DNA from: Gnetum montanum
Lineage: Eukaryota; Streptophyta; Gnetopsida; Gnetales; Gnetaceae
Direction of reading: 5' to 3'
Length of the DNA stretch: 64,000 bases
Assembly: GCA_015680685.1 (NCBI GenBank)
Contig: MNCI01029357.1
Coordinates: 340,654-404,653 of the forward strand
Both the position numbers and the translations under genes were made by a program. The notes below the pieces were generated by a model, which saw nothing but the letters and a program-made list of their open reading frames with translations, did no database searches and was not told where the DNA came from. Of this stretch, positions 25,700-35,740 are shown in pieces; the first letter of the stretch is position 1, and the number at the start of each line of letters is the position of its first letter.

Positions 25700-26749
25700 G
25701 ATTTTTAAGACATAAATCCTTAAATCTATCAAAGGCATTTTTGTAACCTTTATCTTCCTTTTGTGTAAAACTCATAATTTTTTTTCTAAGGATATATAGC
25801 CTGATGTTAGAGAGGAAAATTTGAATAAATGTTGCCTTAAATTCATTCCATGATCTTATTTAAGTCCTTAAGGTTTGAAGCCAAAAATTAGATTTATCTT
25901 TTAAAGTATATTTGAAGGCTATCATTTTTGTTTGATCCTCTCCTTGAGATGATAACATAGCTATCATGGTCTCAAACTCCCTAACATGGGTTATTGAGTC
26001 CTCATTAGTAGTTTCCCTAAAAATGGGTAGTAAATGTAAGCTCTTGACTTTAACATTTCTTCCTAATAGACAAACTAATGATCCTTGGGGAATCATTAGT
26101 GTTATCTAATTTAATAAGTCCTCTAAATTCTACCCTTAATAAACTTATCCCAAAGGAATATTAGAGCTTATGCTTCAAAAAGAGAGAGAAATTAAACTAT
26201 GAAATTATAGGAGGTGTTTGATACAAAGGAGACCTGATTATAAAAGAAGTATCCAATGTTGAAATTACAATGGGACTTGGTATAGAGCTAGAGATAGCTA
26301 TTTAAGTGACAAGGTAATGTACTTAATGGTTGGGTAATCCCTCCCATCATGGACATATTACTTAATATTTGGCTAAGGTTGATATTTTGGGAACTTGTAA
26401 CTATAGCTATTGTCTCTATTGTAATGTTTAATATATCAAAAAATGGATTAAATACTATTAAAAATGGAAATTGTGTTGCAAATTCATCTTGGTTGAAAAT
26501 GTTAGTTGGAATTTCTTCCTTGTTATTAACTGGAATTCCTCATTTTATGAAATTCTCAAAGATTTTAGAAGTTGTTGGTATGTTTATGGTAGTTTGTCCT
26601 TTAAATTCATTCACTTTAAGTATAGGTTATTCTTGTTCTAATTCTTCTTGAGGTTGTTCTAAATTAGTTCTAATACATTTATAGTAACTTATAATATTCC
26701 TAAGAGGTTGAATTCAAGTTGGATTTTTACACTGCCTATTTGATGTCAT
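25700..26749 (-). pseudogene. E3 gag, copy A
   Basis: A likely start is the minus-strand ATG at 26747-26749 (MTSNRQCKNPT). The amino-terminal part stays open with few stops (about 26220-26650, including VNEFKGQTTINIPTTSKIFE). The gag core reads SLHLLPIFRETTNEDSITHV, REFETMIAMLSSQGEDQTKM and AFKYTLKDKSNFWLQTLRT at about 25860-26070, close to the Athila-type motif ending in LKDKAKDWL. Stops and a frame change follow. The carboxy-terminal half towards 25700 is poorly preserved. Confidence 0.8.
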
Positions 26750-27098
26750 TAAATTTAATAAGCACAATTTTCCTTGGCACATTCATAAGCAATTAAGCCT
26801 AGAAACTTACAAACTATTTTTATGGCTCCTATGATTACAACTTTAATTGTAACCATTTTATAACTTTCTTCACTTTTGGAAACCAAGTAAACTAACTCTT
26901 ATGATTTTTCTTCATTTTAATTTTTTTCTTTTTCTTTTTACATGCAAGATCATTAATAAAAACCATTTCTAAAAAACAAAAGAGGCAAAACAAAAAGGTA
27001 AAAGAAAGAATATGTACCTTTTTTTAAAGATTAGCCTCTAAATTTGAGAATAAATTTAAAAACATACTAAACCCTTGAAGAAGATTGACTTTTCCAAC

Positions 27099-27116
27099 CT
27101 TCCAACAAGGATGCCA
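27099..27116 (-). promoter_or_regulatory. E3 primer-binding site, copy A
   Basis: In sense TGGCATCCTTGTTGGAAG lies three bases after the LTR end TCATCA. It resembles the tRNA-Asp-type site used by E1, with most differences being C-to-T or G-to-A. The copy B site at 52526-52543 keeps a C at one of the changed positions. Confidence 0.7.
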
Positions 27117-27119
27117 AAT

Positions 27120-27920
27120 TGATGAGCTAGCCAAAGTTTTGAGGCTAGATTACTTTCATTGTAGAAATTTCACCTCATCTATGATGAACCCATGAGTTGT
27201 ATCTATAGAGGAATAGCTGAAATTCAAAGATATCATTAAAATAACAAACAATTATATTCAACTCCATTCAAATCCCATGCTTATGACCATCATCCATAAG
27301 CCAAATCCTTAATTTTCATCCTAACTTATAATCTTAAGTTCAAGAATGGAGATTTAGTAATTAAATCAAAATTGAAGTCATGGACTATAAAACATGAATT
27401 GTGTTGGTCACAATAAAGATTTCACTCAATTTGTGATTCTACCTAGTTATTTCCCAATGCAACAGCCTCAACAACCTGCCTATGGCTATAGTTACCACAA
27501 GATTCCATAAATTCCCACATGACAATTGTTCAAAGAAAATTAAGAAATTGATTTTAAATTAATGTGGGTTCTCTTGGGTATTGAATTTCCTCTCTTCAAT
27601 GAGGTGCTCTCCATTTTATATTAGAAGAGATTACATCTTAAATTAGGAAAAAATTTACAAGATAGAGATTAATTTTCATTAAGGAAATCAATATGAGTCG
27701 ATATTATTGTAGGAACTTATCAATCTTATATCATGGTTCTATTGTTCAAATGCAAGGCTTTCAAAATTTTTTTTATGTTATCAAACTTCATCAATGCTCT
27801 CAATCTATATCAATATAACTATATAATTACATATCGATACCTATTGCAATGGCAATGTCTCTGAATTATCAATCCTTGAAGTATCTACAATGTGGATCGA
27901 TATCTTCATTCTATAGTAAG
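27120..27920 (-). repeat. E3 5' LTR, copy A, sense 3' part (left of the E2 insertion)
   Basis: In plus coordinates the LTR begins TGATGAGCTAGCC at 27120. It runs without break in copy B from 52547, but here it is interrupted by E2 after 27920. The last five bases (GTAAG) are the target of E2. The remainder of the LTR resumes at 36779. No coding content. Confidence 0.75.
27916..27920. repeat. E2 target-site duplication, left copy (GTAAG)
   Basis: GTAAG precedes the TGATGAG terminus of E2. The second copy follows the TCATCA terminus at 36774-36778. Copy B has a single GTAAG in the same context at 53354-53358. Confidence 0.95.
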
Positions 27921-27934
27921 TGATGAGAGTGGTT

Positions 27935-28078
27935 ACTCTAATAATTACAGTGGTTATTATTAGGGCGGTTACTCTAATTATGAGAGTGGTTATTATTAGA
28001 GAAGTTACTCTAATTATTAGAGTGGTTATTATTAGAGAAATTACTCTAATTATTAGAATGGTTATTATTAGAGTGACA
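27935..28078 (+). repeat. Four 36-bp tandem repeats in E2 U3 (5' LTR)
   Basis: Each unit starts ACTCTAATTATTAGAGTGG and ends in a TTATTATTAGAG block. The first 17 bases of a unit form an 8-bp inverted repeat with one central base, so each unit can fold into a hairpin. Because 36 is a multiple of three, the array produces long repetitive false ORFs on both strands. Confidence 0.9.
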
Positions 28079-28184
28079 GTTTCTCTAAAATTAGAGTGGA
28101 AGTTTCTCTCTAAAACTAAAGGGGCAGTTTCTCTAAAATTAGAGTGGTAGCTTTTGTAATTATTAGAGTAGTTGCTTCCAAGCC

Positions 28185-28192
28185 TATAAATA
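28185..28192 (+). promoter_or_regulatory. E2 TATA box (5' LTR)
   Basis: TATAAATA lies about 195 bp before the AATAAA signal, in the right place for an LTR promoter. The matching site in the 3' LTR is changed to CCTAAATA (about 36007-36014). Confidence 0.7.
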
Positions 28193-28379
28193 CAATACCC
28201 AGGTGCACAATAGGGAGTAGTCAAGAAGAATTCAAAAGAAGGAGTTAAGAAGAATTTAGAAGAGGAAGTCTTTTAGGAGTTAAGTAGTGAAACTCTAGCC
28301 AAGTGCCCATAGCAGGAGGTCTAAGTGTGGATGGATATTTATTCGAGCATTTTGTACCTTAGCACACCTTGTGTATGGC

Positions 28380-28385
28380 AATAAA
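28380..28385 (+). terminator. E2 polyadenylation signal (5' LTR copy)
   Basis: AATAAA in the context GGCAATAAAGA. It is conserved in the 3' LTR at 36202-36207, where it would end the transcript, and in both E1 LTRs. Confidence 0.65.
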
Positions 28386-28937
28386 GACGAGCTCTTGGAT
28401 TCATCCTTACCGCACTTGAGATTTGTTTTCTTACTCATTTCCTTTATTTTATTTTCTTCTAGATTTATTTTATTTTATTTTATGCACTTTACATTTCTAT
28501 TATTAGCACACACAGTATGATCACTTCAAGCATGCATGTAATAGTTGGTAACCTAGTAACGATTAGCATTTGGTAATCCCAGTAGTGTTTCTTTGGTTCA
28601 AGATGTGTATGGCAAGTGAGAATGGATACCGGTGTTAGGATTAGTTTAAAACCTAGTTAATCAGTAGTTAAGTTAAATTAGTCACTTAGTTATCTCTCTC
28701 TCTCCTCCCTTATTAGTAGTAGGACATAAAAACATAAAAGATATAAAAATCATATGCCTTAAGCTTACTTAACCATATAATCATGACATACAAGTAAGTT
28801 TGGAAAGACAACGAGCAATCAACCTATCCTTGTTTCACAAAGGCACATAGGCACTTAGTCCTTGGAATTCAACTGGATCATGCATGAAACGCTTGTATTT
28901 GTATGGTTAAGTCTAGGGGTACCTCACCGCTCATCAT

Positions 28938-28955
28938 TGGTTCTATTTCTGGAGA
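28938..28955 (+). promoter_or_regulatory. E2 primer-binding site, degenerate
   Basis: TGGTTCTATTTCTGGAGA starts one base after the 5' LTR. It agrees with the tRNA-Asp-type site at 11 of 18 positions; five of the seven differences are C-to-T or G-to-A. Position and the E1 comparison support the call more than the sequence alone. Confidence 0.6.
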
Positions 28956-29119
28956 CTTAGTTGTTTGTACACTAACTAGAACATAGGAAATCATTCACAT
29001 CAGTGGAACAAACCCTTAGGGTTGATTGAGGAAATAATAAACAAGAGTACATTGCACACTGAATAGACAAGTATGTCTCCTTCTTTGTACGAAAGGGTCT
29101 CACCACCTAGGTTTGAAAT

Positions 29120-30960
29120 AGAAAATAGTCAGCAGTGTAATACTCATGACATAGATCTATCAATCCCTTAACAAGTTCGAGTGGTATATATTCATCCTAA
29201 TGAGTATATATCAAAATTCACCTTTATCCTCCATCAAGATGAACAACTGTGTTGGCGAAACTTAGAAGGTAACATAGTGTTACCTCTTAATCGCTCAGTC
29301 CCAAGCATGCTTCTTTGTGCTCTCACACAAATTGGCATGCTGCACTTGTAGAAAGAATACGTTGTGCAAGACCATGACTCAAGAGAATACCATCCCATGG
29401 AGGCACAATCTTAAAGGGATTTGCAACAAGATAGATATCATAAGTCTTTGAAGGTTAAGTGGTCCCAGGATGCCCCACATGTCTTAAGAGAAAATGAGGG
29501 TGGTGAACTTGACTTAGGCAATTGCCCACATAATGATGTTCCTTCCCTTGACTTTGGCCAAGGGGTTTTGTATCAGAACCTTCATTCTACTATTTATAAT
29601 CCAGGTTCTGATACCCATAGGCACAAAGGGTTTGAAAGAGGGACATGAACACATGATAAAGATGGACATTCTGAACGCAATCGTGATTGGGGCCAAGACT
29701 GCAAAAGAGAAGGTAGCAAACAACGTCATGGTGATGGTTCTCCTTATTCTTCACCTTCATCATCTCCATCACCCTCTCCTTTAATATCTGGATGTAGTCA
29801 TAAGGAAAATGATCATGGGGATAAAGGTAGGCAAAGTGGAATCATAGACGAAACAACTAGGAAAGGGAACAAGGGCACTCTAGAGAATCACAACATAGAG
29901 GAAGGGAGAGTAGGGAACAACGTAAGCATCATAGACGCCATGGACGAGATGATAATGATGAACCCCTACTTGCTACTCAAAGTATGTTAGACATAACTGA
30001 GATTGTTAGAATTCCAACAAGGCACTAGAAATATAGTAGGATCAATAGATTAGATATGAACAATATCCCATCATTTGAAGGGGGATACAACACTAATCCT
30101 CAAAATCATTTACAAGCATTCCATGACGCGTGTGCTTTACAAAACATAGAGAACGAATGGAAAAAACTTAAGTTGTTCCTGTGGACACTAGTTAAAGAAG
30201 CAAAAAGCTAGTACTAGTCCTTAGAACTAGAATCTATTCATAGATGGAGTACTATGTTAGAATTATTCAATGATAAGTACCAAACATACTCCTGAGTATC
30301 CAACTTGAGAAATCAAATCCAAGGCTAGAAACAAGAAGGACATGAACCCTTGGATGTTGCCATGGGCCGATACTATGAACTATTACACTGTTGTCCTAGC
30401 CATGGTTATTTTCAAAGGAATCAATTGCGCCATCTCATGAATGGGCTTAAGCATGAAACGAGAAGAACCCTTGAGACTTATGCCCAAGGGAGACTATCCA
30501 AGCTTAGGTCCCATCAAATTCAAAGACTATTGGAGTAAGTTGCTAAGGAAGAAGATGAGCTATAGAAGAGAGAAAGTGTGAAAGAGTATAACCGAGATCC
30601 TTCCTTTTGGAAGAGGGGAGTAAGATTTTGTGACGATGAAGAAGAGTCACCACTTGAAGAGATGATGAATCAGAAAACTTTGCCTATCCAAAAATGACAT
30701 CAAAAGTTTTGGTAAAGGTAGACCAAATGTGGGACTCCCTAGACAATAGATTTCAAACTATTCTTAAGATAGTAGAGGAGTCTAGAGAGCAAGGTAGTTA
30801 TCACAAAAAAAAGAGAAGCTGAACATGCACGCAGCAATGGTAAGGGCAAAGTTGCCACCATTGAAGAGGTTGTCAAGTAGGAAATAGACAATGATAGTGG
30901 ATGTGAAATATGTCAATATGACCATCCTAAGGGATGTTTCCCTGTAATCTCACATTTGCA
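29120..30960 (+). pseudogene. E2 gag
   Basis: The amino-terminal domain (about 29160-29420) has VVYIHPNEYISKFTFILHQD and NLEGNIVLPLNRSVPSMLL, matching E1. Then follows a long Arg/Ser/Asp/Lys-rich stretch (about 29620-29960) with SPYSSPSSSPSPSPL and later RRHGRDDNDEPLLATQSM. The gag core (about 30060-30530) has NHLQAFHDACALQNIENEWK and MLELFNDKYQTYS. Near 30907 there is CEICQYDHPKGCF, a compact zinc-knuckle-like motif. One frameshift near 29870 joins the first part to the second; other breaks are stop codons, several TAG at expected Gln or Trp. The original start codon is not obvious. Confidence 0.85.
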
Positions 30961-32200
30961 ACAGTTTGGGTTGTATGCACTCAACCCACAATTGAACAAA
31001 CAGCAAGCACCCCGAAGGTTACCTTATCCTCAAGGTAATCCAAGACAATTCCACCAACCCTTAATGTATTATCCAAGTGGAACTCCACCACAACTGATTG
31101 AGCAATATCAATAGTCGCAGCACCCATAATCATGGGAAATTCCATCACTAAGGCAACAGTATCCTTACCAGCAACCTAACTCATATGGATATTACATGCA
31201 GTAGCTAATCTCCCCACATGACTCGACTAGTCACATCACTTCTCAACCTCACTACCAAGCCTACGAGTATTATGGGACTCCCCCTTCTAGAGGTGATATT
31301 CTACAAGCATATCATCCTTCTCATCTGGCCACATCTCTTCCACCAATAACTCCACTATCACCTGCTCTAGCTATGCAGCGTGAAATCCCTACCCAGTCGC
31401 AGCAACATAATGCCACAAGGGCTGTTAACTCTCAACCTACTATTGGTTCCAACAACCACATGAAGAAAAGACCTTTCTTTAGAATCAACATACCAACCAA
31501 GCCCTTGCAATCACAAGAGATTGATTCCTTAGATGCCTTAATATCAATCAAAACTTCGAAGCCCCCTTCAACTCAACCACCTTACTCAACACATACGGTT
31601 ATACTAACACATGTCGTCACTGATTGGATCAAAGTTGGCAACCTTCCTAGGAAATTCTCTGATCTTGAAAGTCCTCTGATATACTTACAAATCACTGGAA
31701 ATTTTTTGTGCAAGGCTCTTTTGGATTCAGGTTCCAATGTTAACTTGATTTCTCAAGAAATATACAAGGCCTAGAACATGACTCTATTAAAAAAGAGCAA
31801 CATCCATCTAGAGTTGGCTGACCAGTCCATCACTATCCCATTGGGACTAGTGGAAGACATTGTTACCACTATTTTTAGGTGGTCGTACCCAACTGACTTC
31901 CCAGTGATTCAGGTGAACAATGGTAAGGGGGACTTCCCAATCATAATGGGAAGAGCATGGCTAAGCACCATCAATGCATGCCTAGGAATCCATAATCTTT
32001 CCCTAGAAATATCAAAGGAAAATACATTCAGAAAGATTGAGAAGAAGAAAGTTCCATGCATTGCATACAGTGACACAGGTTGTAATTGCATGCAAAGGTC
32101 ATGGGTTCTGCAAAGTTTAACATTGCCTACATGCAATCAGTGTGCACAAGTGATTAATATACAAAGATGCCTATATGTAGTAGCCACACAATAAGAAGAA
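30961..32200 (+). pseudogene. E2 linker and aspartic protease
   Basis: A Gln/Pro/Tyr-rich linker (about 30961-31480) precedes the protease. The active site ALLDSGSNVNLIS is at about 31714-31752, followed after one TAG by HLELADQSITIPLGLVEDIV (about 31800-31865) and FPIIMGRAWLSTI (about 31930-31975). The DSG triplet is intact. It shares one reading frame with RT and the integrase end. After about 32040 the sequence is linker. Confidence 0.85.
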
Positions 32201-32339
32201 ACCCAGTGATTGATAGCTAATCAAGAAAGCAGTTTAATCATATGCATGGAACCAACTGAGGGTTTGACTTGTGCTTACATTGATAGCATAGACGCATTAG
32301 AACAAGTTCACTGCCAACTTCTAAGTCTTAACCTTAAAA

Positions 32340-33340
32340 ATGTTAATTAGGGGAAGTTGGAAATCCTTGAGAAATTTAAGTAGAAGCCCCTCGAGCTGAA
32401 ACCATTGCCCACCACTATGGAATATAGGTTCCTTAAAAATGGAAAAATGCTAATTATCAATGCTAAGCATGCTCCTCAATAGAAAGAAGAACTGCTAAAG
32501 GTAATCAATAGATGGTCAAAATTCTTCATTTTGTCATAACCCGAATTAATTGGAATAGATCCTAGAATATGCCAACATAGTATTTACTCTAATCCCTCCA
32601 TGAAGCCTCGAAGATAACTGCAGAGGCATTTGAACCCAAAGCTGAAGCAAGTAGTTAAGGAAGAAATCGAACAACTTCTCAAGGCTGGGTTTATATACCC
32701 CATTGTTGATAGTGAATGGGTTAGCCCCTTAGTTATTGTGCCTAAAAAGGGAGGAAAATGGAGGGAATGCATAGATTTCAAGCTACTAAATATGGCAACA
32801 TTTAAAGATCACTTTCCATTGCCATTTGTCGGCCAAGTCTTAGATACCATTACATGGCATTGCTATTACAGTTTTTTGGATGTATATAGTAGATATAACC
32901 AAATACAAATAGTCCTAGAAGCCCACGCCAAGACTACGTTCACCAGTGCTTGGGGAATTTTTGCATACAAATAGATGTCGTTTGGCTTGTGCAATGCCAT
33001 TGCAACATTTCAATGACTAGTTCTAAGAATCTTCCAACAACAAATAGGAAATGGTGTAGAAGTCTTTATGGATGATTTCTTCACCTATGGAGCAAACTTT
33101 GATCAAGCCTTAGACCAGTTGGAGCAAGTGTTAAAAATATTTGTAGAAACCAATTTGAGGCTCAACTAGCAAAAAAGCCATTTGATGGTCCAAGAAGGTG
33201 TAGTACTAGGGCACAAAATCTCACACACAGGGATAGAGGTAGACCCTGAGAAAATCAAAGTTATCCAAGGAATTACCCATCAACTAGAAATTTTCAAAGA
33301 TATTCAGTCATTCCTTGGACATACTGGCTACCTCTGTACA
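32340..33340 (+). pseudogene. E2 reverse transcriptase
   Basis: One frame with a few stops reads LNPKLKQVVKEEIEQLLKAG, FIYPIVDSEWVSPLVIVPKK, LLNMATFKDHFPLPFVGQVL, then YYSFLDVYSRYNQIQI and MSFGLCNAIATFQ. The catalytic FMDDFFTYG is at about 33067-33093, then the thumb-side VVLGHKISHTGIEVDPEKIK. Catalytic aspartates are present. Internal stops include TAG before MSFGLCNA and TGA after ATFQ (expected Arg, CGA to TGA). Downstream RNase H is missing. Confidence 0.9.
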
Positions 33341-33710
33341 CTATCCATGGCATGTGACCTCAACCTTGACCCTGATCTAGCACAAAAACAACAATTAGTA
33401 ACCGTTAACTTGCTAGATGAAAGCTAACTAGCTACCCTTTCATCTAACGAATTGCACAAGGAATTCAATAAACAACGTTATGACCTGAGGATTAGGAAAG
33501 TTAAATATCAGCTAGGAGATAAGGTTTTCTACTGAAATCCCACACATGTGCCACAACTTACTAAAATTCAAACATGGTGTGAAGGACCTTATATTATTTA
33601 TGTAACATTTCCTTCAGAGGCCATGACAATATACAAACCTGAGAGCTCAAATAAGAAAATTTTGATCAACATACAACAAACCAAACCTTTTCATGAGCTT
33701 AGGACAGCCA
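33341..33710 (+). pseudogene. E2 integrase carboxy-terminal remnant
   Basis: Directly after IQSFLGHTGYL of RT the same frame continues as LSMACDLNLDPDLAQ. This aligns with LSTACDLDLYLSLAQ at the far end of E1 integrase. KQRYDLRIRKVKYQLGDKVF and NPTHVPQLTKIQTWCEGPY follow. RNase H, the zinc-binding region and the DDE core are therefore deleted in frame. Confidence 0.85.
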
Positions 33711-35727
33711 ATACACATGCTACTTTTTTTTATGGACAACCTTGCTCACTATTTCCGATCTCCTCCTTCCAACTTAGTCATGGGGGAGATGGCCACCAAT
33801 GCTAACCGTTCTAGACCCTCAATTCTTTTTGAATTTTTATTTTACACATTTTTTTTACATCATCGTTCATATTTTTACTATTTCTTTGTTTGATTGATTT
33901 TCTTTTTTTTCATCATCTAATAAGTGCTCATGATGGTGGATTGAATTATATCATATTGACTGCTAATGTTTAGTTTTTACCTTTGAATTATGATGCTGAT
34001 ATTAAGGTACGGTTCTTTTGGTAAAATAGGCAACGAGTCCATGCTATCCACTCATCCATATAACTCTATGGTCTTGTTTGGCTTAGAACTGTATAGTCCT
34101 CTTTTTCTAAGTAAACGTTTAATGAATTGGTGGCTGGGTATTTTTCAAACCAAGGAAAGACTCAAAGGATGAAAAGGGTGTGGCTTCAAGGGGATTCGAT
34201 GCATTTTTGCTAGCCATTTTCTTAGGTGCTTTGATGCTTTTTCTTGGATTTTTTGCCATTCTAACATTGTTAAAAAATTAAGAAGCCGAGTGAATAAAAA
34301 TAAGTCTTTGCTAGGTGTGGTTCTCATGCAAAAAAAAAAGGAGAAAATGAGAATTCAAAGCACACCCCTTGGACAAAATAAATGCAAAATAAAAACATAG
34401 GTCTTTGCATGGTATGGTTCTCATTCAAAAAAAACAACAACATGAAAATTCAAAGCACACCCCTTAGACCAAATAAAAGGGCTACAAGCACTGGTTATGG
34501 AACTAGAAAGATATGTTACCCATGACTAAAGATTCCCTCTAACTAAGGCCCTTTCTCACTTCCTACTTTTCCATCTCACTCTCCTCAGAATGGTGGTGAA
34601 TCTTTGTGGAAGCATTCTTGTTGCTTCAAGTGGATGGATTGGTCAAGTGTGTTGATGCGAGGTCACTGGATGTGGTTTGTTTGATTCTAGATTTGGGATG
34701 ATTTCTACTCAGTCACATTAGCCATAAAATACACAAGGGGCTTTACACAACCTTGTTCTTGGGATTCCATTCCATTCTCTCATCTCCATCTTTCTTTCCA
34801 TTTTCCACCTCATTGCCGATTTTATTATTAGTCTATTTCTAGGTTGATGCATTGTTTTTCTTTGGTGAATTCTTATGGGTAAGTTTTTAACTCTTGCTTC
34901 CAAATGACATTCCTAAAGCCTACGAACTCTTTGGTTTGTGGGTTTGTCAAGGCATAAAAGACATGAGCCTACATTGGGGAGGACCCACTGGCATTTCTTT
35001 TTGGTGCAATTGTTAACTTTTTTCCCTTAAACATTTCCTGCAATCAATCATTTCTTGTTTCATCCCCATCCATGACATCCATTTTATTGGAGTTGTCATT
35101 GTTATTTTTTTCCATCTTTCTTGTTTCTCATATTTTTCCATCTTATAGCTATCTAAGGATTGCTCTTAGTCATGGGGGTCCTAGCATAAATGTTTCAATT
35201 TTCTCCATTTTACTATTTGCCTAACCCCTACACCTTGGATAGTCACCTATGATAAATCTCTGAACCAATTTCTACCATAACCACAACTTAGCCAATGCGC
35301 TTCATATCGAGGCAAGGTATCAATTGCATTATGGTTTATCTATCCTTGCTCATTTGTAATTGTGTTGTGTGTGCAGATGATGATCATACAAAAAATGGAC
35401 TGGGCTTGGAGGAAGCACTCAGGATGGACCAGAACTGGAGCATTTACAAAAGGAGCAAGTCTGGTGACGTGGCTATGGATAAATAACGAAAGGTGCAATC
35501 TTAGCATTGTGAGCAACACGCTTCATTTTCTTTCTCTCTCTTTCTCTACAAGCTACTAAATAATGGCTTGGATGTCATTTATGTACGAGTGTTCACCACA
35601 ATGTTGTAATATACTTATTGATCTGTTCACTAGTCACATTGAGCCTGTCATCCATCAATTGTCAATTAGTCAATAATCCCATACCTTCCTAATGTTCTAT
35701 AAGAAACTTGAGGATGAGTTTTCATTC
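33711..35727 (+). other. E2 3' noncoding region
   Basis: No coding signal. 34320-34860 is homologous to E1 (about 10600-11200 in reverse complement). The last 75 bases before the PPT also match E1. E1's extra reading frame is absent; only diverged AT-rich DNA lies between these anchors. Confidence 0.7.
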
Positions 35728-35740
35728 AGTCATGGGAGTA
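35728..35740 (+). promoter_or_regulatory. E2 polypurine tract
   Basis: AGTCATGGGAGTA lies immediately before the TGATGAG start of the 3' LTR, matching the E1 tract. Confidence 0.75.

Larger units (their letters stand above)
23433..27119 (-). mobile_element. E3 internal region, copy A (Ty3/gypsy, 3' half missing)
   Basis: Read on the minus strand: PBS (27099-27116), a leader, gag from an ATG at 26749, protease at about 24480-24690, and RT to the N at 23432. RNase H, integrase and a 3' LTR are not found to the left, so the element is truncated. The copy B equivalent is about 48710-52546. This element is distinct from E1 and E2 in gag and protease sequence and in LTR termini. Confidence 0.8.
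27921..28936 (+). repeat. E2 5' LTR
   Basis: 1016 bp, from TGATGAG to CTCATCA. U3 carries four 36-bp repeats (27935-28078) and a set of shorter AAAATTAGAGTGG repeats. A TATAAATA box lies at 28185-28192 and an AATAAA signal at 28380-28385, so R-U5 is expected in the last 550 bp. A CT-rich run at about 28695-28710 is shared with the 3' LTR. Confidence 0.95.

Noticed and set aside
26349-26651. 100-codon plus-strand frame conserved in copy B (51767-52069)
   Set aside because: Conservation is due to the segmental duplication. It is antisense to the E3 gag amino-terminal region.
27935-28078. Regular repeat array that could suggest CRISPR
   Set aside because: The 36-bp units are contiguous with no spacers, lie inside an LTR of a plant retroelement and occur in both LTRs.
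27841-28224. Long open frames on both strands over the E2 U3 (127 aa minus, 76 aa plus), and 35692-35922
   Set aside because: They are produced by the 36-bp repeat, whose length is a multiple of three. The predicted peptides are simple Ile/Val/Arg repeats.
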